DNA of 18,513 nucleotides from Acidobacteriota bacterium (GCA_024638355.1 JAHEKO010000018.1:1-18513); one strand, 5' to 3'; shown: positions 1 through 8,759, counted from the stretch's first letter. Translations and numbers: made by a program. The notes: generated by a model not told the origin, from the sequence alone.

Positions 1-114
1 CAGCTCCGCCTGCTCGACGAGAACGAGGCGAGGCTCCGCGCCGAGCGCCGCGACCTCGCCGACCTGACCGTCGCCGCCTGGGAGCGCTTCCGGGCACGGA
101 CCGCGGCGGAGTAG
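1..114 (+). CDS. 3' end of an unidentified gene (partial)
   Basis: An open frame enters at the left edge in frame 1 and stops at TAG (112-114), leaving 37 residues. The visible tail is strongly charged and probably helical (QLRLLDENEARLRAERRD, then LADLTVAAWERFRARTAAE). It could be the C-terminal coiled coil of a larger protein, but no family can be recognised from so little. It reads toward the large membrane-protein gene that starts at 311, with 196 bases between them. That the frame is coding is supported only by its composition and lack of stops, so confidence is moderate. Confidence 0.5.
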   Translation, partial: QLRLLDENEARLRAERRDLADLTVAAWERFRARTAAE

Positions 115-310
115 CTCACGCCGCCGGCGACGGCGGGTGCACTCGGCCTTCCCTCCGCCGGCTGACGGCGCCGGCGTGGGAAGACGAACGGCCGGCAAAG
201 CGGTAATCTCGCGTCTACGCACGTCTATTGATGGGAAGTGTCCGCGGACGCCGCCTTCGGCGGCCGTTCGCCCCGAGCGACGGTGGAGCGTCGCGACGGG
301 AGGAGGTTGC

Positions 311-3300
311 ATGGCCGAGAACCAGCCGGAAAGCCAGGAGTCGAACGGCGGCGCGGCGGCAGGTGCCGCCAAGAGGTCGGCGCCGCGGGCCCTGCGTGCA
401 GTGCTGATCGTGGTGGGCATCGTCGCCGCCGTCGGGCTTCTCTACGGCAATCACGTCAGGCGCCAGCTGAGCGACGTGCACGCCCGCCACGTTCGCCTGC
501 TCGGCAACGCCGCCGATCACGTCGAGCAGCTGCTGGGGCTCACCTACCAGAATGTCGAGCGCGTGAAGGGGGAGCTCGAGAACCTGTCGAGCTTCGTCCG
601 CTCGCAACCCTATCTGGAGCTGTCCGAGCCACAGCGGGCTCGAATGGAGGGGCGCGTCCTTTCGGGAGCCCAGGCTCACGTGCGGTTCGAGAGCGACCTG
701 GACGGGCTGGAGATCGTCATCGGCGGTCTCGCGCGCCCGGACGTGCTGCTGCGGCCGGAGGCAGGCGGGCGCCGGATCCTGGGTGAGCTGTGGGCGACCG
801 CGGACGACCCGGCGAAGATCGTGCCGGGAGCCGACGACGCCAGGGTTCGCCTCGAGAACGTGCGCGAGCAGCTGAGCCTCGACGTCCCGCTGTCGGCCGA
901 AGAAGAGCTCGGCTTCGAGACCCTGAGCCTCGCCGACGAAGGACTCGAGCTCGGGGCCGAGGGCGAGATCGGGATCTCTCTGCCGATCGAGGGGGTCTCG
1001 CGGAGCTTCGATCTGCCGGCGCCGCTCGAGAGGTCGCCGGCCGGGGCGCTCGAGAGCCGCCTCTTCCTCCTCGACCTCGACCGGCCGCAGTCGCCGGAGA
1101 TCGACGGTGAGTCCCTGGCCGTCCGGAATGTCGACCAGCACTTCCGCTTGCGCCTGCCGCTCTCGTCGGGGCAGGACGAAAACCTTCGCGATCTCAAGCT
1201 CGAGGGAACGATCGACGCCCGCCCGCGAGCGAAGGACTGCGGCATCTGGGCGTTTACCGACGGCGAACCCAGACAGTTGCTCAAGGCGGAGGGCGCCAGG
1301 GTCGGGCTCGCCCGCGAGCCGGCTTGGATGGACGGCGGCGCGCTGCGCTGGGGCGATGCGGAGGCCAATCGGGTCGAGCTCTGGGCCTGGAAGCGCAGGG
1401 TCCTGACCGACGGCGCTCTCGAGGTCGGGTTCTACTGCGAGGTCTCCCTCGACCTGGGCCGCAAGCTGCCCGCCCTCGGCCTGACCCCGGAGCAGCATTT
1501 CGCGCTCGTCGAACTGGGGGCCGAGGCCAGAGGCGTGCCGCCCGCGGCGGAGTCCGGCTATCTTGCCGCGGAGCTCGCCGCGGCATTCGACGCCTTCCTG
1601 AACGGGCTGAAGAGCGTCGGAGTGCGGCTGGGGTCGCCCGACGCGGCCTCCGTACTGGTGGAGACGCGGATACGCCACGAGCGGCTTGTGCTGCCGATCC
1701 CCGAGGGCGCCCGCGAGCTGGTCGCAAAGGGCCCCGTCGACGTCGAGGTCTGGCCGTTGCGCGACGGCTCGCCCCGGCTCCGCGTCACCGCGACGTCGGC
1801 GCCGCGGCTGAGCGGCACGGTCGAGGGCGACGATCTGGAGAAGCTGAGGCGGCTGCGGAAAGAGGTCGCCGGCGTCGCGCCGGTCGGGCGGCTCTCGGTC
1901 ACGCTCAGCCTGGGGGATCCTGAAGAGCCCGCACGCTACCGGCTCCGGGTCCGAGGCACGGTGCGCCACGGGGTGCTCGAGCTCGTGTCGCTCGCCGGCA
2001 AGCTGCCGAAGCTGGCCGAGCAGCAGGAAGGCACGCTTTCGGCCCTGATTCGCGGCAATCGGTTGGTGCGGCTCCGTCAGCAGCAGGTGGATGCCGAGTG
2101 GGAAAGGCTCGCCTTCGACGTATCGCTGAAGCGGCTGCTCGACGCCCTGCCCTCGCGGGAGACCTTCCCGAGCTACCTGATCGCCGACGGGAGGGGGGAG
2201 GTCCTGATCCAGACCTGGGAGCAGCCCGAGATCGGCGTGCGCACCAAGGGCCGAGTCCGGCAGCGCTCGGGGCTCAGGTTCAAGTCGGTGCGGGCGCTGC
2301 TGGAAGCAGAGGCCGAGTCCCAGACGAATCCCGCCATTGCCAAAGGCACGGAAAGGGAGTCCGGCGGATCCGGCGCGCGGGCGATGCGAGGCACGGCGGT
2401 CGAGATCGACCGGCAGCTCGCGGGGATCCCGATGGACCTCGTCTGCCAGCCCTTACGGCTGGGGCCGCTGGCCGACCCCGAGGAGGCCAAGGAGCAGGGC
2501 GGGTGGGAAGTATGGCAGCTCTGCGGGCTGATCGACGGCGAGGTCGCGCTTCGCGAGGCTCTGGTCGTCTCCCCCTATCTGGCCGGGGGACTGGGCGTTC
2601 TGGCCCTGCTCGCCCTCTTTAGCATGCCGATCCTCCGTTTCGTCCTCATGGAGCCGCACGAGCGGCTGCGCCGGACCGAGCTCGGCCTGTTGATCAGCGG
2701 AACCTGGTGCCTGCTCGTGGTCGTCAGCCTGCTGGTGTCCGCCTATCATCGCCACGCCGACTTCAAAGGAGTGCTGGACGCGCAGCTTGAGATCCTCGCC
2801 GCTCAGGTCGAGGCCAATCTGACCGCCGATCTGGTCGCGGCCGACGAGCTGCTGACTATCCTCGACCGGCAGGCCGCGACTCACTTCGACGACTCGTGGC
2901 TGGAATCGAAGCCGCGCGAGGTGAGGCTCAAGACCCGGACCGAGCGCGGCCGGATCGGACTCGAGATCCCCGGGCGTTTCAAGGGCTCCTATTTGACGTC
3001 GGTCTTCTGGGTCGATCCGTCGGGGCAGCAGATCGCCAAGGCGGCGGTGGGGCCGGAGACGACGGCGATGATCTCGGTCGAGGGCCGCGAGTACTTCCGG
3101 GCGGCGCGAGGCGGGGAGAACTGGAGCGTCGGCGACGGCTTCTACTTTCAGACCTACTCGTCGCTGACCACCGGCGCCCGGTCGGCGGCGCTGGCGCGGG
3201 CCTCGACGCTCGGCGGCGCGAGCGACGACGAGCGCTTCGTAGTCGCGCTGACCGGCATACCGCCCTCGGTGCAGGACCCGCTGGTGTCGCCGCCGCTCGG

Positions 3301-5980
3301 CTTCGCGGTGATCGACCGGACGGGCCGGACGCTCTTTCATTCCGACAGCCGCCGCGCCCTGACCGCGAACTTCTTCGAGGAGCAGGGCGACCCCCAGCGG
3401 CTGGCGGCGGCGATGGGCTCGCGCACGCCGGTCTCGTTGGCCGGCACCTACCAGACCCGGCCCCACATCCTCCATGTGCGTCCCCTGTTCGAGGAGGCGC
3501 GCCTTCCCGGCCAGCTGCCCGAGTGGTGGATCGTGACCTTCTTCGACAAGCAGCTGCCGGCCACGATCGTCGTCGAGGCTGTCGTGCGTTCGTTGATCCC
3601 GACCCTGCTGAGCGGTCTGGCGCTCGGGCTCGCCCTCGTGGTCTTCCGGCACGTCCTGTTGCGGGCGCTCTGGCCGTCACGCCGGCGGCGGCGGCGCTAT
3701 CGGAGAATCGCCGCCGTGTTGCTGCTGCTGGCGCTGGGGCTCGTGATGGTGCTCTGGCTGGCGCCGCAGGCCGACTCGACCCTGCAGGCGCTCTTCTGGT
3801 TTGGTCTGATTCCGCTGCTGGCGCTGATCGGTACCCAGCTCAAGCTCGGGCGCCGCCTGCCGAGCGAGGACTACGACGGGAAGTCGAGCCCCGCCGCGAA
3901 AACGACCCGCGACAGTGGCGGCAGCCCCGGCGAGGACGAGGCCGACGACCACGGTGTCCTGGCGGACGCGCGAACCTGGTTCGCCGAGATGCGGCAGCGC
4001 GAGGTGTTCGGGCGGGGAACGTCGTTCTCCTACGTCTACGGCTTCATCCTGCTCTGGTGCGTGGTGGCGATCCTGCCGGCGCTCGGCTACTTCGAGTACG
4101 CCTGGTCGTCGCAGCTGCGCACGGTCCTAAAGCACGACGCCATGAGCGCCCTCGAGAGCCTCGAGCTGCGCGATGAAAGGAGCGCCGGGTCGGCCGTCGA
4201 CCGGGCGGACAGAGACATCTACCTGTTCTCGGCGGCCGCCGAGCTGCTGGCGCGCAAGGTCGGAGAGACGCTCGAGCCGTGGCGGCATCGGGACTGGACC
4301 GAGGAGTTGCTGCGCGGGCTGCCGACCTACAACCAGGCGGCGCGCAGCCTCCGCTACCTGGAAGCCACCTCGCCCCAGCGGGCGACCTGGGTTTGGAAGC
4401 CCGGCGCCGGCGAGCTGCCCGGAACCGGCCGCGCGACGCTCACCCGGCCGGGCACGAGCGCAGCGGGGACGGTCGACATCCCGTTCCACACCCTTCCGGG
4501 AGGCGCGGCGGGGGTCGAAGACCCGGCCCACCGGCTCGCGACGCTGCTGATGCTCGGTGTGATCCTCGCGGCATTGGCCGCCTGGGTCTGGTACATCGCC
4601 GACCGCATCTGCTTTTCGCGGCTCGGCCGGCGTGTGTCGAGGGTCGGAGTGTCCCACGTCGTGGAGCGCGCCATGGGCAAGAGCATGATGGCCGTCGTCT
4701 CCGACCCGAAGCAGTCCGAAGACCTGGTCAGGGAGTGCCGGGAGCGAGCCGGCGATCGTCTGGTGAAGGTCGATCTTGCGGAGGCCGCGACGAAAGAGGA
4801 TGTGCAGGCGGGCATGGACCAGATCGTCCTGTGCACGGGCTTCGACGACGCCCTTCTCGACCGCGACTCCAGGAGCGACATGCGGAAGCGGCTGGAACGG
4901 ATCGTCGCCACCGACGCCAGGGCCGTGCTGCTCTGCGACCGCAGCAGCTTCGACCAGCTGGTCGGCGCCGACAGATGCCTTCCTCCCAAAGGGACGACGG
5001 CGAAGGGCACCCTGCTGAGCGAGGAGGAAGTCCGTGCGTGGGACCCTCTGCTCGAACGTTTCGACCGGCGCTACGTGTCGAAGGCCGGGGCCCCGTACTT
5101 CGTCGAACGCGCCATGGGGAAGAGCTTGATCGCTCTCTTCACCGACCCCAAGCAAAGTGACAGCCTGGTCAAGGAGTGCCGGGATCGAGCGGGCGATTGC
5201 CTGCTGGAGATCGATCTCTCGGCGGAGGATGAGCAGCTGCCGGCCAAGAATCAGCTCGCTCTCTGCCGGGGCTTCGAGGACGCGCTCTTCGATCCCAAGA
5301 CGAGAAAGGAGATGCGGCTCCGACTGGAGCGCATCGTCGCTACGGAAGCCAGGGTGCTGCTGCTCTGCCAGCGCAGCCCGTACGACCTGCTGGTCGGCGC
5401 CGGGGAAGGACTCGCGGCCGCCGGCGCGACGGCGAACGGCACCAGCCTGGGCGACGAGGAGGCCCGCTCGTGGGCTTTGCTTCTCGCCCATTTCGAGAAG
5501 TGGTATGTGGCCTTCGACCTCGCGGCCACCAAGGGGCGGCGCGACGAGAGCGTGCAGTGGGCGCTCTGGCTGGCCTGCGGGCCGGAGGAGCGGCTGACAC
5601 TCCTGCAGCTGGCCTGCGAGGGCATGGTCAACCCGCGGCGCTACAAGACCGTCGAGTCCCTCCGCCGGCGCGGGCTCGTGCACTTCAGGCCGGAGCTCGC
5701 ACTCTTCTCCACGGCCGAGTTCGCCTTCCGAGACTTCATCCACGACAACGGCGATCTCGCCCTGCAGCTGGAACGACGGCTGGCCGCCGAGTCGACCGGC
5801 TATGGGCGCTTCCGTTGGGTCATCTGGACGGCCGTCGTCGCGACCGCCTTCTTCCTCTTCATGACCAAGCGCGAGCTCTTCAACGCCGGCATCGCGGTCC
5901 TCGGCGGGCTCGCCGTGGCGCTGCCCGTGCTGCTGCGGCTCCTCGGCAGCCTGCGCGGCGGTCCGGCCGCGCAGGAGTAG
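311..5980 (+). CDS. Giant multi-pass membrane protein: sensor regions, dCache-like domain, tandem degenerate STAND-like modules
   Basis: This is a 1889-residue protein. The frame is open from 137, but I choose ATG 311 because AGGAGG lies at 301-306. Segments read by eye: TM about 31-49; a large, probably extracytoplasmic region 50-755; TMs about 756-778 and 791-811; a dCache-like sensor 812-1085 (VFWVDPSGQQIAKA, EGREYFRAARGG, GFAVIDRTGRTLFHSD); TMs about 1088-1115, 1133-1153, 1157-1177 and 1239-1262; a further extracytoplasmic stretch; TM about 1410-1433. The cytoplasmic tail has two repeats (1451-1589 and 1600-1733) resembling the P-loop/Walker-B core of STAND-type ATPases, then a winged-helix-like segment (about 1745-1830, ending in AEFAFRDFI) and two last TMs (1834-1877). 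Both repeats keep MGKS but lack the first Walker A glycine, so ATP hydrolysis is doubtful. The architecture suggests a receptor with a signalling or scaffold tail. Ligand and output are unknown. Confidence 0.8.
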   Translation: MAENQPESQESNGGAAAGAAKRSAPRALRAVLIVVGIVAAVGLLYGNHVRRQLSDVHARHVRLLGNAADHVEQLLGLTYQNVERVKGELENLSSFVRSQPYLELSEPQRARMEGRVLSGAQAHVRFESDLDGLEIVIGGLARPDVLLRPEAGGRRILGELWATADDPAKIVPGADDARVRLENVREQLSLDVPLSAEEELGFETLSLADEGLELGAEGEIGISLPIEGVSRSFDLPAPLERSPAGALESRLFLLDLDRPQSPEIDGESLAVRNVDQHFRLRLPLSSGQDENLRDLKLEGTIDARPRAKDCGIWAFTDGEPRQLLKAEGARVGLAREPAWMDGGALRWGDAEANRVELWAWKRRVLTDGALEVGFYCEVSLDLGRKLPALGLTPEQHFALVELGAEARGVPPAAESGYLAAELAAAFDAFLNGLKSVGVRLGSPDAASVLVETRIRHERLVLPIPEGARELVAKGPVDVEVWPLRDGSPRLRVTATSAPRLSGTVEGDDLEKLRRLRKEVAGVAPVGRLSVTLSLGDPEEPARYRLRVRGTVRHGVLELVSLAGKLPKLAEQQEGTLSALIRGNRLVRLRQQQVDAEWERLAFDVSLKRLLDALPSRETFPSYLIADGRGEVLIQTWEQPEIGVRTKGRVRQRSGLRFKSVRALLEAEAESQTNPAIAKGTERESGGSGARAMRGTAVEIDRQLAGIPMDLVCQPLRLGPLADPEEAKEQGGWEVWQLCGLIDGEVALREALVVSPYLAGGLGVLALLALFSMPILRFVLMEPHERLRRTELGLLISGTWCLLVVVSLLVSAYHRHADFKGVLDAQLEILAAQVEANLTADLVAADELLTILDRQAATHFDDSWLESKPREVRLKTRTERGRIGLEIPGRFKGSYLTSVFWVDPSGQQIAKAAVGPETTAMISVEGREYFRAARGGENWSVGDGFYFQTYSSLTTGARSAALARASTLGGASDDERFVVALTGIPPSVQDPLVSPPLGFAVIDRTGRTLFHSDSRRALTANFFEEQGDPQRLAAAMGSRTPVSLAGTYQTRPHILHVRPLFEEARLPGQLPEWWIVTFFDKQLPATIVVEAVVRSLIPTLLSGLALGLALVVFRHVLLRALWPSRRRRRRYRRIAAVLLLLALGLVMVLWLAPQADSTLQALFWFGLIPLLALIGTQLKLGRRLPSEDYDGKSSPAAKTTRDSGGSPGEDEADDHGVLADARTWFAEMRQREVFGRGTSFSYVYGFILLWCVVAILPALGYFEYAWSSQLRTVLKHDAMSALESLELRDERSAGSAVDRADRDIYLFSAAAELLARKVGETLEPWRHRDWTEELLRGLPTYNQAARSLRYLEATSPQRATWVWKPGAGELPGTGRATLTRPGTSAAGTVDIPFHTLPGGAAGVEDPAHRLATLLMLGVILAALAAWVWYIADRICFSRLGRRVSRVGVSHVVERAMGKSMMAVVSDPKQSEDLVRECRERAGDRLVKVDLAEAATKEDVQAGMDQIVLCTGFDDALLDRDSRSDMRKRLERIVATDARAVLLCDRSSFDQLVGADRCLPPKGTTAKGTLLSEEEVRAWDPLLERFDRRYVSKAGAPYFVERAMGKSLIALFTDPKQSDSLVKECRDRAGDCLLEIDLSAEDEQLPAKNQLALCRGFEDALFDPKTRKEMRLRLERIVATEARVLLLCQRSPYDLLVGAGEGLAAAGATANGTSLGDEEARSWALLLAHFEKWYVAFDLAATKGRRDESVQWALWLACGPEERLTLLQLACEGMVNPRRYKTVESLRRRGLVHFRPELALFSTAEFAFRDFIHDNGDLALQLERRLAAESTGYGRFRWVIWTAVVATAFFLFMTKRELFNAGIAVLGGLAVALPVLLRLLGSLRGGPAAQE
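4661..5077 (+). repeat. Degenerate P-loop module, copy 1 (within the giant membrane protein)
   Basis: First copy of a tandem protein-level repeat with a 441-bp (147-residue) period. It opens with VERAMGKSMMAVVSDPKQS, continues through a Walker-B-like position (IVLCTGFDDALLD) and RLERIVATDARAVLLCDRSS, and ends LLERFDRRYV. The Walker A pattern GxxxxGKS has Val in place of the first Gly. In related STAND-like proteins I expect an acidic residue where this copy has Thr (LCTGF). Confidence 0.75.
5102..5509 (+). repeat. Degenerate P-loop module, copy 2 (within the giant membrane protein)
   Basis: Second copy, opening VERAMGKSLIALFTDPKQSD, then LALCRGFEDALFD, LERIVATEARVLLLCQRS and finally LLLAHFEKWYV. 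It aligns with copy 1 over its whole length with many identities. It is diverged enough to be an old duplication rather than an assembly artefact. Walker A again lacks its first glycine. It is followed by the winged-helix-like segment, as the last ATPase module of a STAND protein would be. Confidence 0.75.
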
Positions 5981-6284
5981 TGCGATCCCGAGGCCCAACG
6001 GGAACGCGTACCCGATCCGCAGTGCACTCCTGAGCCGGGCCGACGGCAAGATGCCGTCTGGCGAGTTTGCCTTTCGCTCCGACTCCAGCGATCACCAGCT
6101 TTGCCGAAGCTGGCTCGACCGGGTGGTCAACGGCGACGAGCGTTACGGCCTGTCGCCGCTCGTCCTGGCCGGTTTCCCCCGCGTGACCACGCACGACGTC
6201 AACAGCCCCGCCCACGGCGTCAGTCGCCTCGCAGGAAGGCTGGCGATGAAGGCGCCGCGTGATCTTCCGCCGTACTAAGTACCG
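5981..6284. other. Intergenic stretch with no supported gene
   Basis: About 300 bases between the giant membrane protein and the broken antiporter gene. A 75-codon frame (6051-6278, plus) has no Shine-Dalgarno sequence and no recognisable similarity. The minus-strand frame running through here is a continuation of shadow frames of its neighbours. I see no clear terminator or promoter. Confidence 0.5.
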
Positions 6285-7746
6285 ATGGAGACTGCAGAGC
6301 TCTTCTCCGAAGCCGTAATCATCCTCTCTGCCGCCGTCGTTGGTGGTGCTGCTCTCCGCCCGCCTACGCATCCCGCCGGTAGTTGGCTTCCTGATCAGCG
6401 GCATCCTCATCGGACCCTCGGGCCTGGCTCTGGTACCGGAGACCGAGCAGGTCGAGGTGTTCGCCGAGATCGGCGTCGTTCTGCAGCTGTTCGTTATCGG
6501 GCTCCGGCTCAGCTCCGCTGAGATGAGAACCCTGGGCCGCTCTTTTCTGATCGGCGGCTCCCTGCAGTGGGCTCTGACTACCGGGCTGACCATGGGGATC
6601 GTCATCGCTTTCGGGCTGCCGCTGGCCCGCGCCCTCTTCATCGGCTTCGTGGTAAGCCTGTCCAGCACCGCGGTGGTCCTCAAGGAGTACCACGAGCGCC
6701 GAGGACAGGCAGATTCGTCACCGCGAAGGGCAGGTCGACCAGCATACCGATGGAGACAAAGAAGATGCTGGCGAACAGGTCGCGAAACGGGCTGATGTCT
6801 GCGATCACCTGATGGCTGTACTCGGTTTCGGCGACCAGCACTCCGGCGAGGAAAGCGCCCAGAGCCAGCGAGAACTCCAGACGTGCCGTGAACCAGGCCA
6901 AGCCGAGACATGTGGTCAGGGCACCGAGGACGAAGAGCTCACGGATACGGGTACCGGCGATGATCCGCGTCAGCTGACGTATCAGGACGCGGCCGACGAA
7001 GAACACCAGAGCCACCGCCGCCAGCCCGCCTCCGAAGCGCAAGATCAGGCCGGAGGCAGAAGCCTCGATCGAGCCCGCCAGGACCGGGGTCAGGGCGATC
7101 ATGGGCACGATCAACAGGTCCTGGAGGAGCAGCACGCCCAGCACGACCTTGCCCTGTGGCGTAGTCATCTCGCGCCGCCAAGCTCATCGTCTTCGCGATC
7201 TCCGACTTCAGCGCCTTGGGTCGCTCCTTGGGAGCGGCCCGTGAGCTCTCGCCGACCGTCGAGATCGTGGTCCGCACAAGCAAGTTCAGGGAGATCGAGG
7301 GCCTCCGTAAGGCCGGTGCCGATCAGGTCGTAGCCGAGGAGTTCGAATCGGCAATAGAGATCTTCACCCGCGTGCTGACCGCCTACTGCGTACCGCGCAA
7401 CGTGATTCGCGCCGAGACACGGGCCCTGCGCGGCGAGGCCTACCGGATGTTGCGGAGCGCTCCGGTGGGCCAGGCCTTTGAAGCCGTCCTCGAGGCTCTA
7501 GAGGCCGGTACGACCGACATCTACCGCATCGCGTCGGGGGGTCGCGCAGATGACCGTACTCTGAGAGAGCTCGGGTTGCGCGAGCAGACCGGGACCAGCG
7601 TGATCGCTGTGGTTCGCGGTGAGCAGTCGCATCCCAACCCGTCGTCCGACCTGCGCTTGGAGCCCGGCGATTGTCTGATCCTCGTGGGCAGCCACGAAGA
7701 GATCGATCACGCCTTCCGATTTCTCGACGGCGACGCAACCAGATGA
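6285..7746 (+). pseudogene. Scrambled Kef-type monovalent cation:proton antiporter gene (CPA2 family)
   Basis: Kef-type antiporters have a 12-13 TM exchanger followed by TrkA-N and TrkA-C domains, usually 600-670 residues. Here the pieces are out of order. Positions 6285-6339 encode METAELFSEAVIILSAAVV, and a one-base insertion near 6337-6340 moves the frame to 6340-6708 (VVLLSARLRIPPVVGFLISG through SSTAVVLKEYHERRGQ). The next TM segment lies on the opposite strand (6709-7168). The last piece, from about 7174 to TGA 7746, reads AKLIVFAISDFSALG, then GADQVVAEEFESAIEIF (second half of TrkA-N) and a TrkA-C domain (LREQTGTSVIAVVRG, LRLEPGDCLILVGS). The last TMs and the GxGxxG half of TrkA-N are missing, roughly 150-170 codons by comparison with the family. 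No intact product can be made. Assembly error is the main alternative to a decayed gene. Confidence 0.85.
6709..7168 (-). pseudogene. Inverted middle segment of the Kef-type antiporter
   Basis: Read on the minus strand from 7168 to 6710, this encodes antiporter transmembrane sequence: MTTPQGKVVLGVLLLQDLLI, then LEFSLALGAFLAGVLVAETE, SPFRDLFASIFFVSIGMLVD and AVTNL. These are hallmark Kef/CPA2 motifs. Joined to the plus-strand piece ending at 6708 (HERRGQ), the frame continues exactly as HERRGQ-MTTPQGKVVLG, which matches the usual family order. The segment is therefore the natural continuation of the 5' piece, turned round. The end at 6709-6712 should lead into the missing TMs but meets the 5' piece instead. 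Confidence 0.85.
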
Positions 7747-7747
7747 G

Positions 7748-7769
7748 CTCTCGATGATCGAATCGAGAG
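7748..7769. terminator. Perfect hairpin between convergent genes (possible bidirectional terminator)
   Basis: An 8-bp perfect inverted repeat (CTCTCGAT at 7748-7755, ATCGAGAG at 7762-7769) with a 6-nt loop sits just after the antiporter remnant stop (7746) and just before the stop of the minus-strand universal stress gene (7772). The position fits a shared terminator. There is no T-tract on either side, so efficient intrinsic termination is uncertain. Confidence 0.35.
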
Positions 7770-7771
7770 AT

Positions 7772-8671
7772 CTACGCCGCCCACCTTGTCACGCCGTGCG
7801 ACCTGGCCGACCGCCCGCTGAATCGAACGGGTGTGATGAACCCCTCCGGCTTGACGGCCAGCACGGAGCAATCGACTCGAGCCAACGCATCGCTAGCAGT
7901 GTCCGTGATCAGCACTCCAGCCGGCCCGCTCCTCCAGACCGTTCCCATCACGAGCACATCGGCCTCTTCGCAGAGAGTGGCGATGACGTCCACGGCTGCT
8001 TCCCTTTCCAGGCGTACATCGCGGCGCACGTGGCTCAGGTCACACCTTGCCAGTAGCCCATCCAGACGCTGGCGGTGGCGGCCCAGAGTGTTCTGCAGCC
8101 TCCTGGGTGAGTAGCCGGGGGTCCAGTGGCTCAAGCAGTAAGCGACTCTGAGCTCACCGCCGTCGGATCTTGCCACTGACGCCGCGAGCTCCAGTACCCG
8201 CAAGCTCTCTTGCTGCTGCTTGCTCCAATCCTCGTGCGCGTCCAGTGCAGCTACCACCCGCCGGTGCGGGCCATGCTTGGCTCGCTTGACCACCCAGATT
8301 GGGCATGGGCAATCCCTCAGGAGGTGGAGAGCCGTGCTGCCGCGCGGATGTCCCGGACTGCAGTCCTCTGCCTCGGCATCCAGGACCACGAGATCGTGTC
8401 CGTTGCGCAAGACGGCTCGGATGATCTCGACGAAGGGTCTGCCCGTCAGCACCCCTACTCGGACGGCCACGCCGCGCCGCCAAGCTGGTGCCACCAGGAT
8501 ACCCAGCTCCCGCAGCCGGGCGGTCAGCCGAGTGCCACTCGAACCGGGCAAGACGTCGACTACAGAGAGCAAGGCCTCGTTCCTGGCGGCAAGAGCCTCC
8601 GCCCGTCGGAGCGCAGCATCCGAACTGGCCGTCTCATTCGCATAGAGAAGGATGTTCTTGAATCGTCTCAT
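7772..8671 (-). CDS. Tandem-domain universal stress protein (UspA superfamily, UspE-like)
   Basis: 299 residues with two Usp domains. Domain 1 (about 1-130) begins FKNILLYANETASSDAALRR and ends STALHLLRDCPCPIWVVKRA, a typical UspE-like end. Domain 2 (about 137-277) begins RRVVAALDAHEDW and ends in the nucleotide-binding-loop type region ADVLVMGTVWRSGPAGVLIT followed by DCSVLAVKPEGF. Usp proteins are cytoplasmic stress proteins, some binding ATP. The glycine-rich loop here follows the UspE-like form rather than classical G2xG9xG(S/T), so ATP binding is not assured. The start is ATG with GGGAG a few bases upstream. It lies 88 bases downstream of a small same-strand gene and converges on the antiporter remnant, which fits an ion or energy stress cluster. 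Confidence 0.9.
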   Translation of the reverse strand: MRRFKNILLYANETASSDAALRRAEALAARNEALLSVVDVLPGSSGTRLTARLRELGILVAPAWRRGVAVRVGVLTGRPFVEIIRAVLRNGHDLVVLDAEAEDCSPGHPRGSTALHLLRDCPCPIWVVKRAKHGPHRRVVAALDAHEDWSKQQQESLRVLELAASVARSDGGELRVAYCLSHWTPGYSPRRLQNTLGRHRQRLDGLLARCDLSHVRRDVRLEREAAVDVIATLCEEADVLVMGTVWRSGPAGVLITDTASDALARVDCSVLAVKPEGFITPVRFSGRSARSHGVTRWAA

Positions 8672-8759
8672 CGCGTCTCCCGGTCAGCGAACGTCAACCG
8701 CGAGCAGGAGACCCACAGAGCCCTTGGCACTTGCTTCGACTCCACCGAGATCCTTCGAA

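Noticed and set aside
215..1969. 584-codon minus-strand frame
   Set aside because: Low-complexity RRPDG-rich translation without a recognisable domain, opposite the well-supported 311-5980 gene.
4127..6049. 640-codon open frame on the minus strand opposite the giant membrane protein
   Set aside because: Its translation is rich in Arg, Gly, Pro and Gln and mirrors the coding strand, typical of an antisense shadow in GC-rich DNA. The plus strand has clear membrane segments and domains.
6051..6278. 75-codon plus-strand frame between the membrane protein and the antiporter remnant
   Set aside because: No Shine-Dalgarno sequence, no hydrophobic segment or motif, and no recognisable family; not enough to call a gene.
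5880..6911. 343-codon minus-strand frame
   Set aside because: Runs through the end of one real gene and the 5' part of the antiporter remnant; the translation shows only shadow composition.
6709..7168. Inversion as a phase-variable invertible switch
   Set aside because: No long inverted repeats are visible at the two junctions and no recombinase is nearby. The missing sequence and frameshift fit decay or mis-assembly better.
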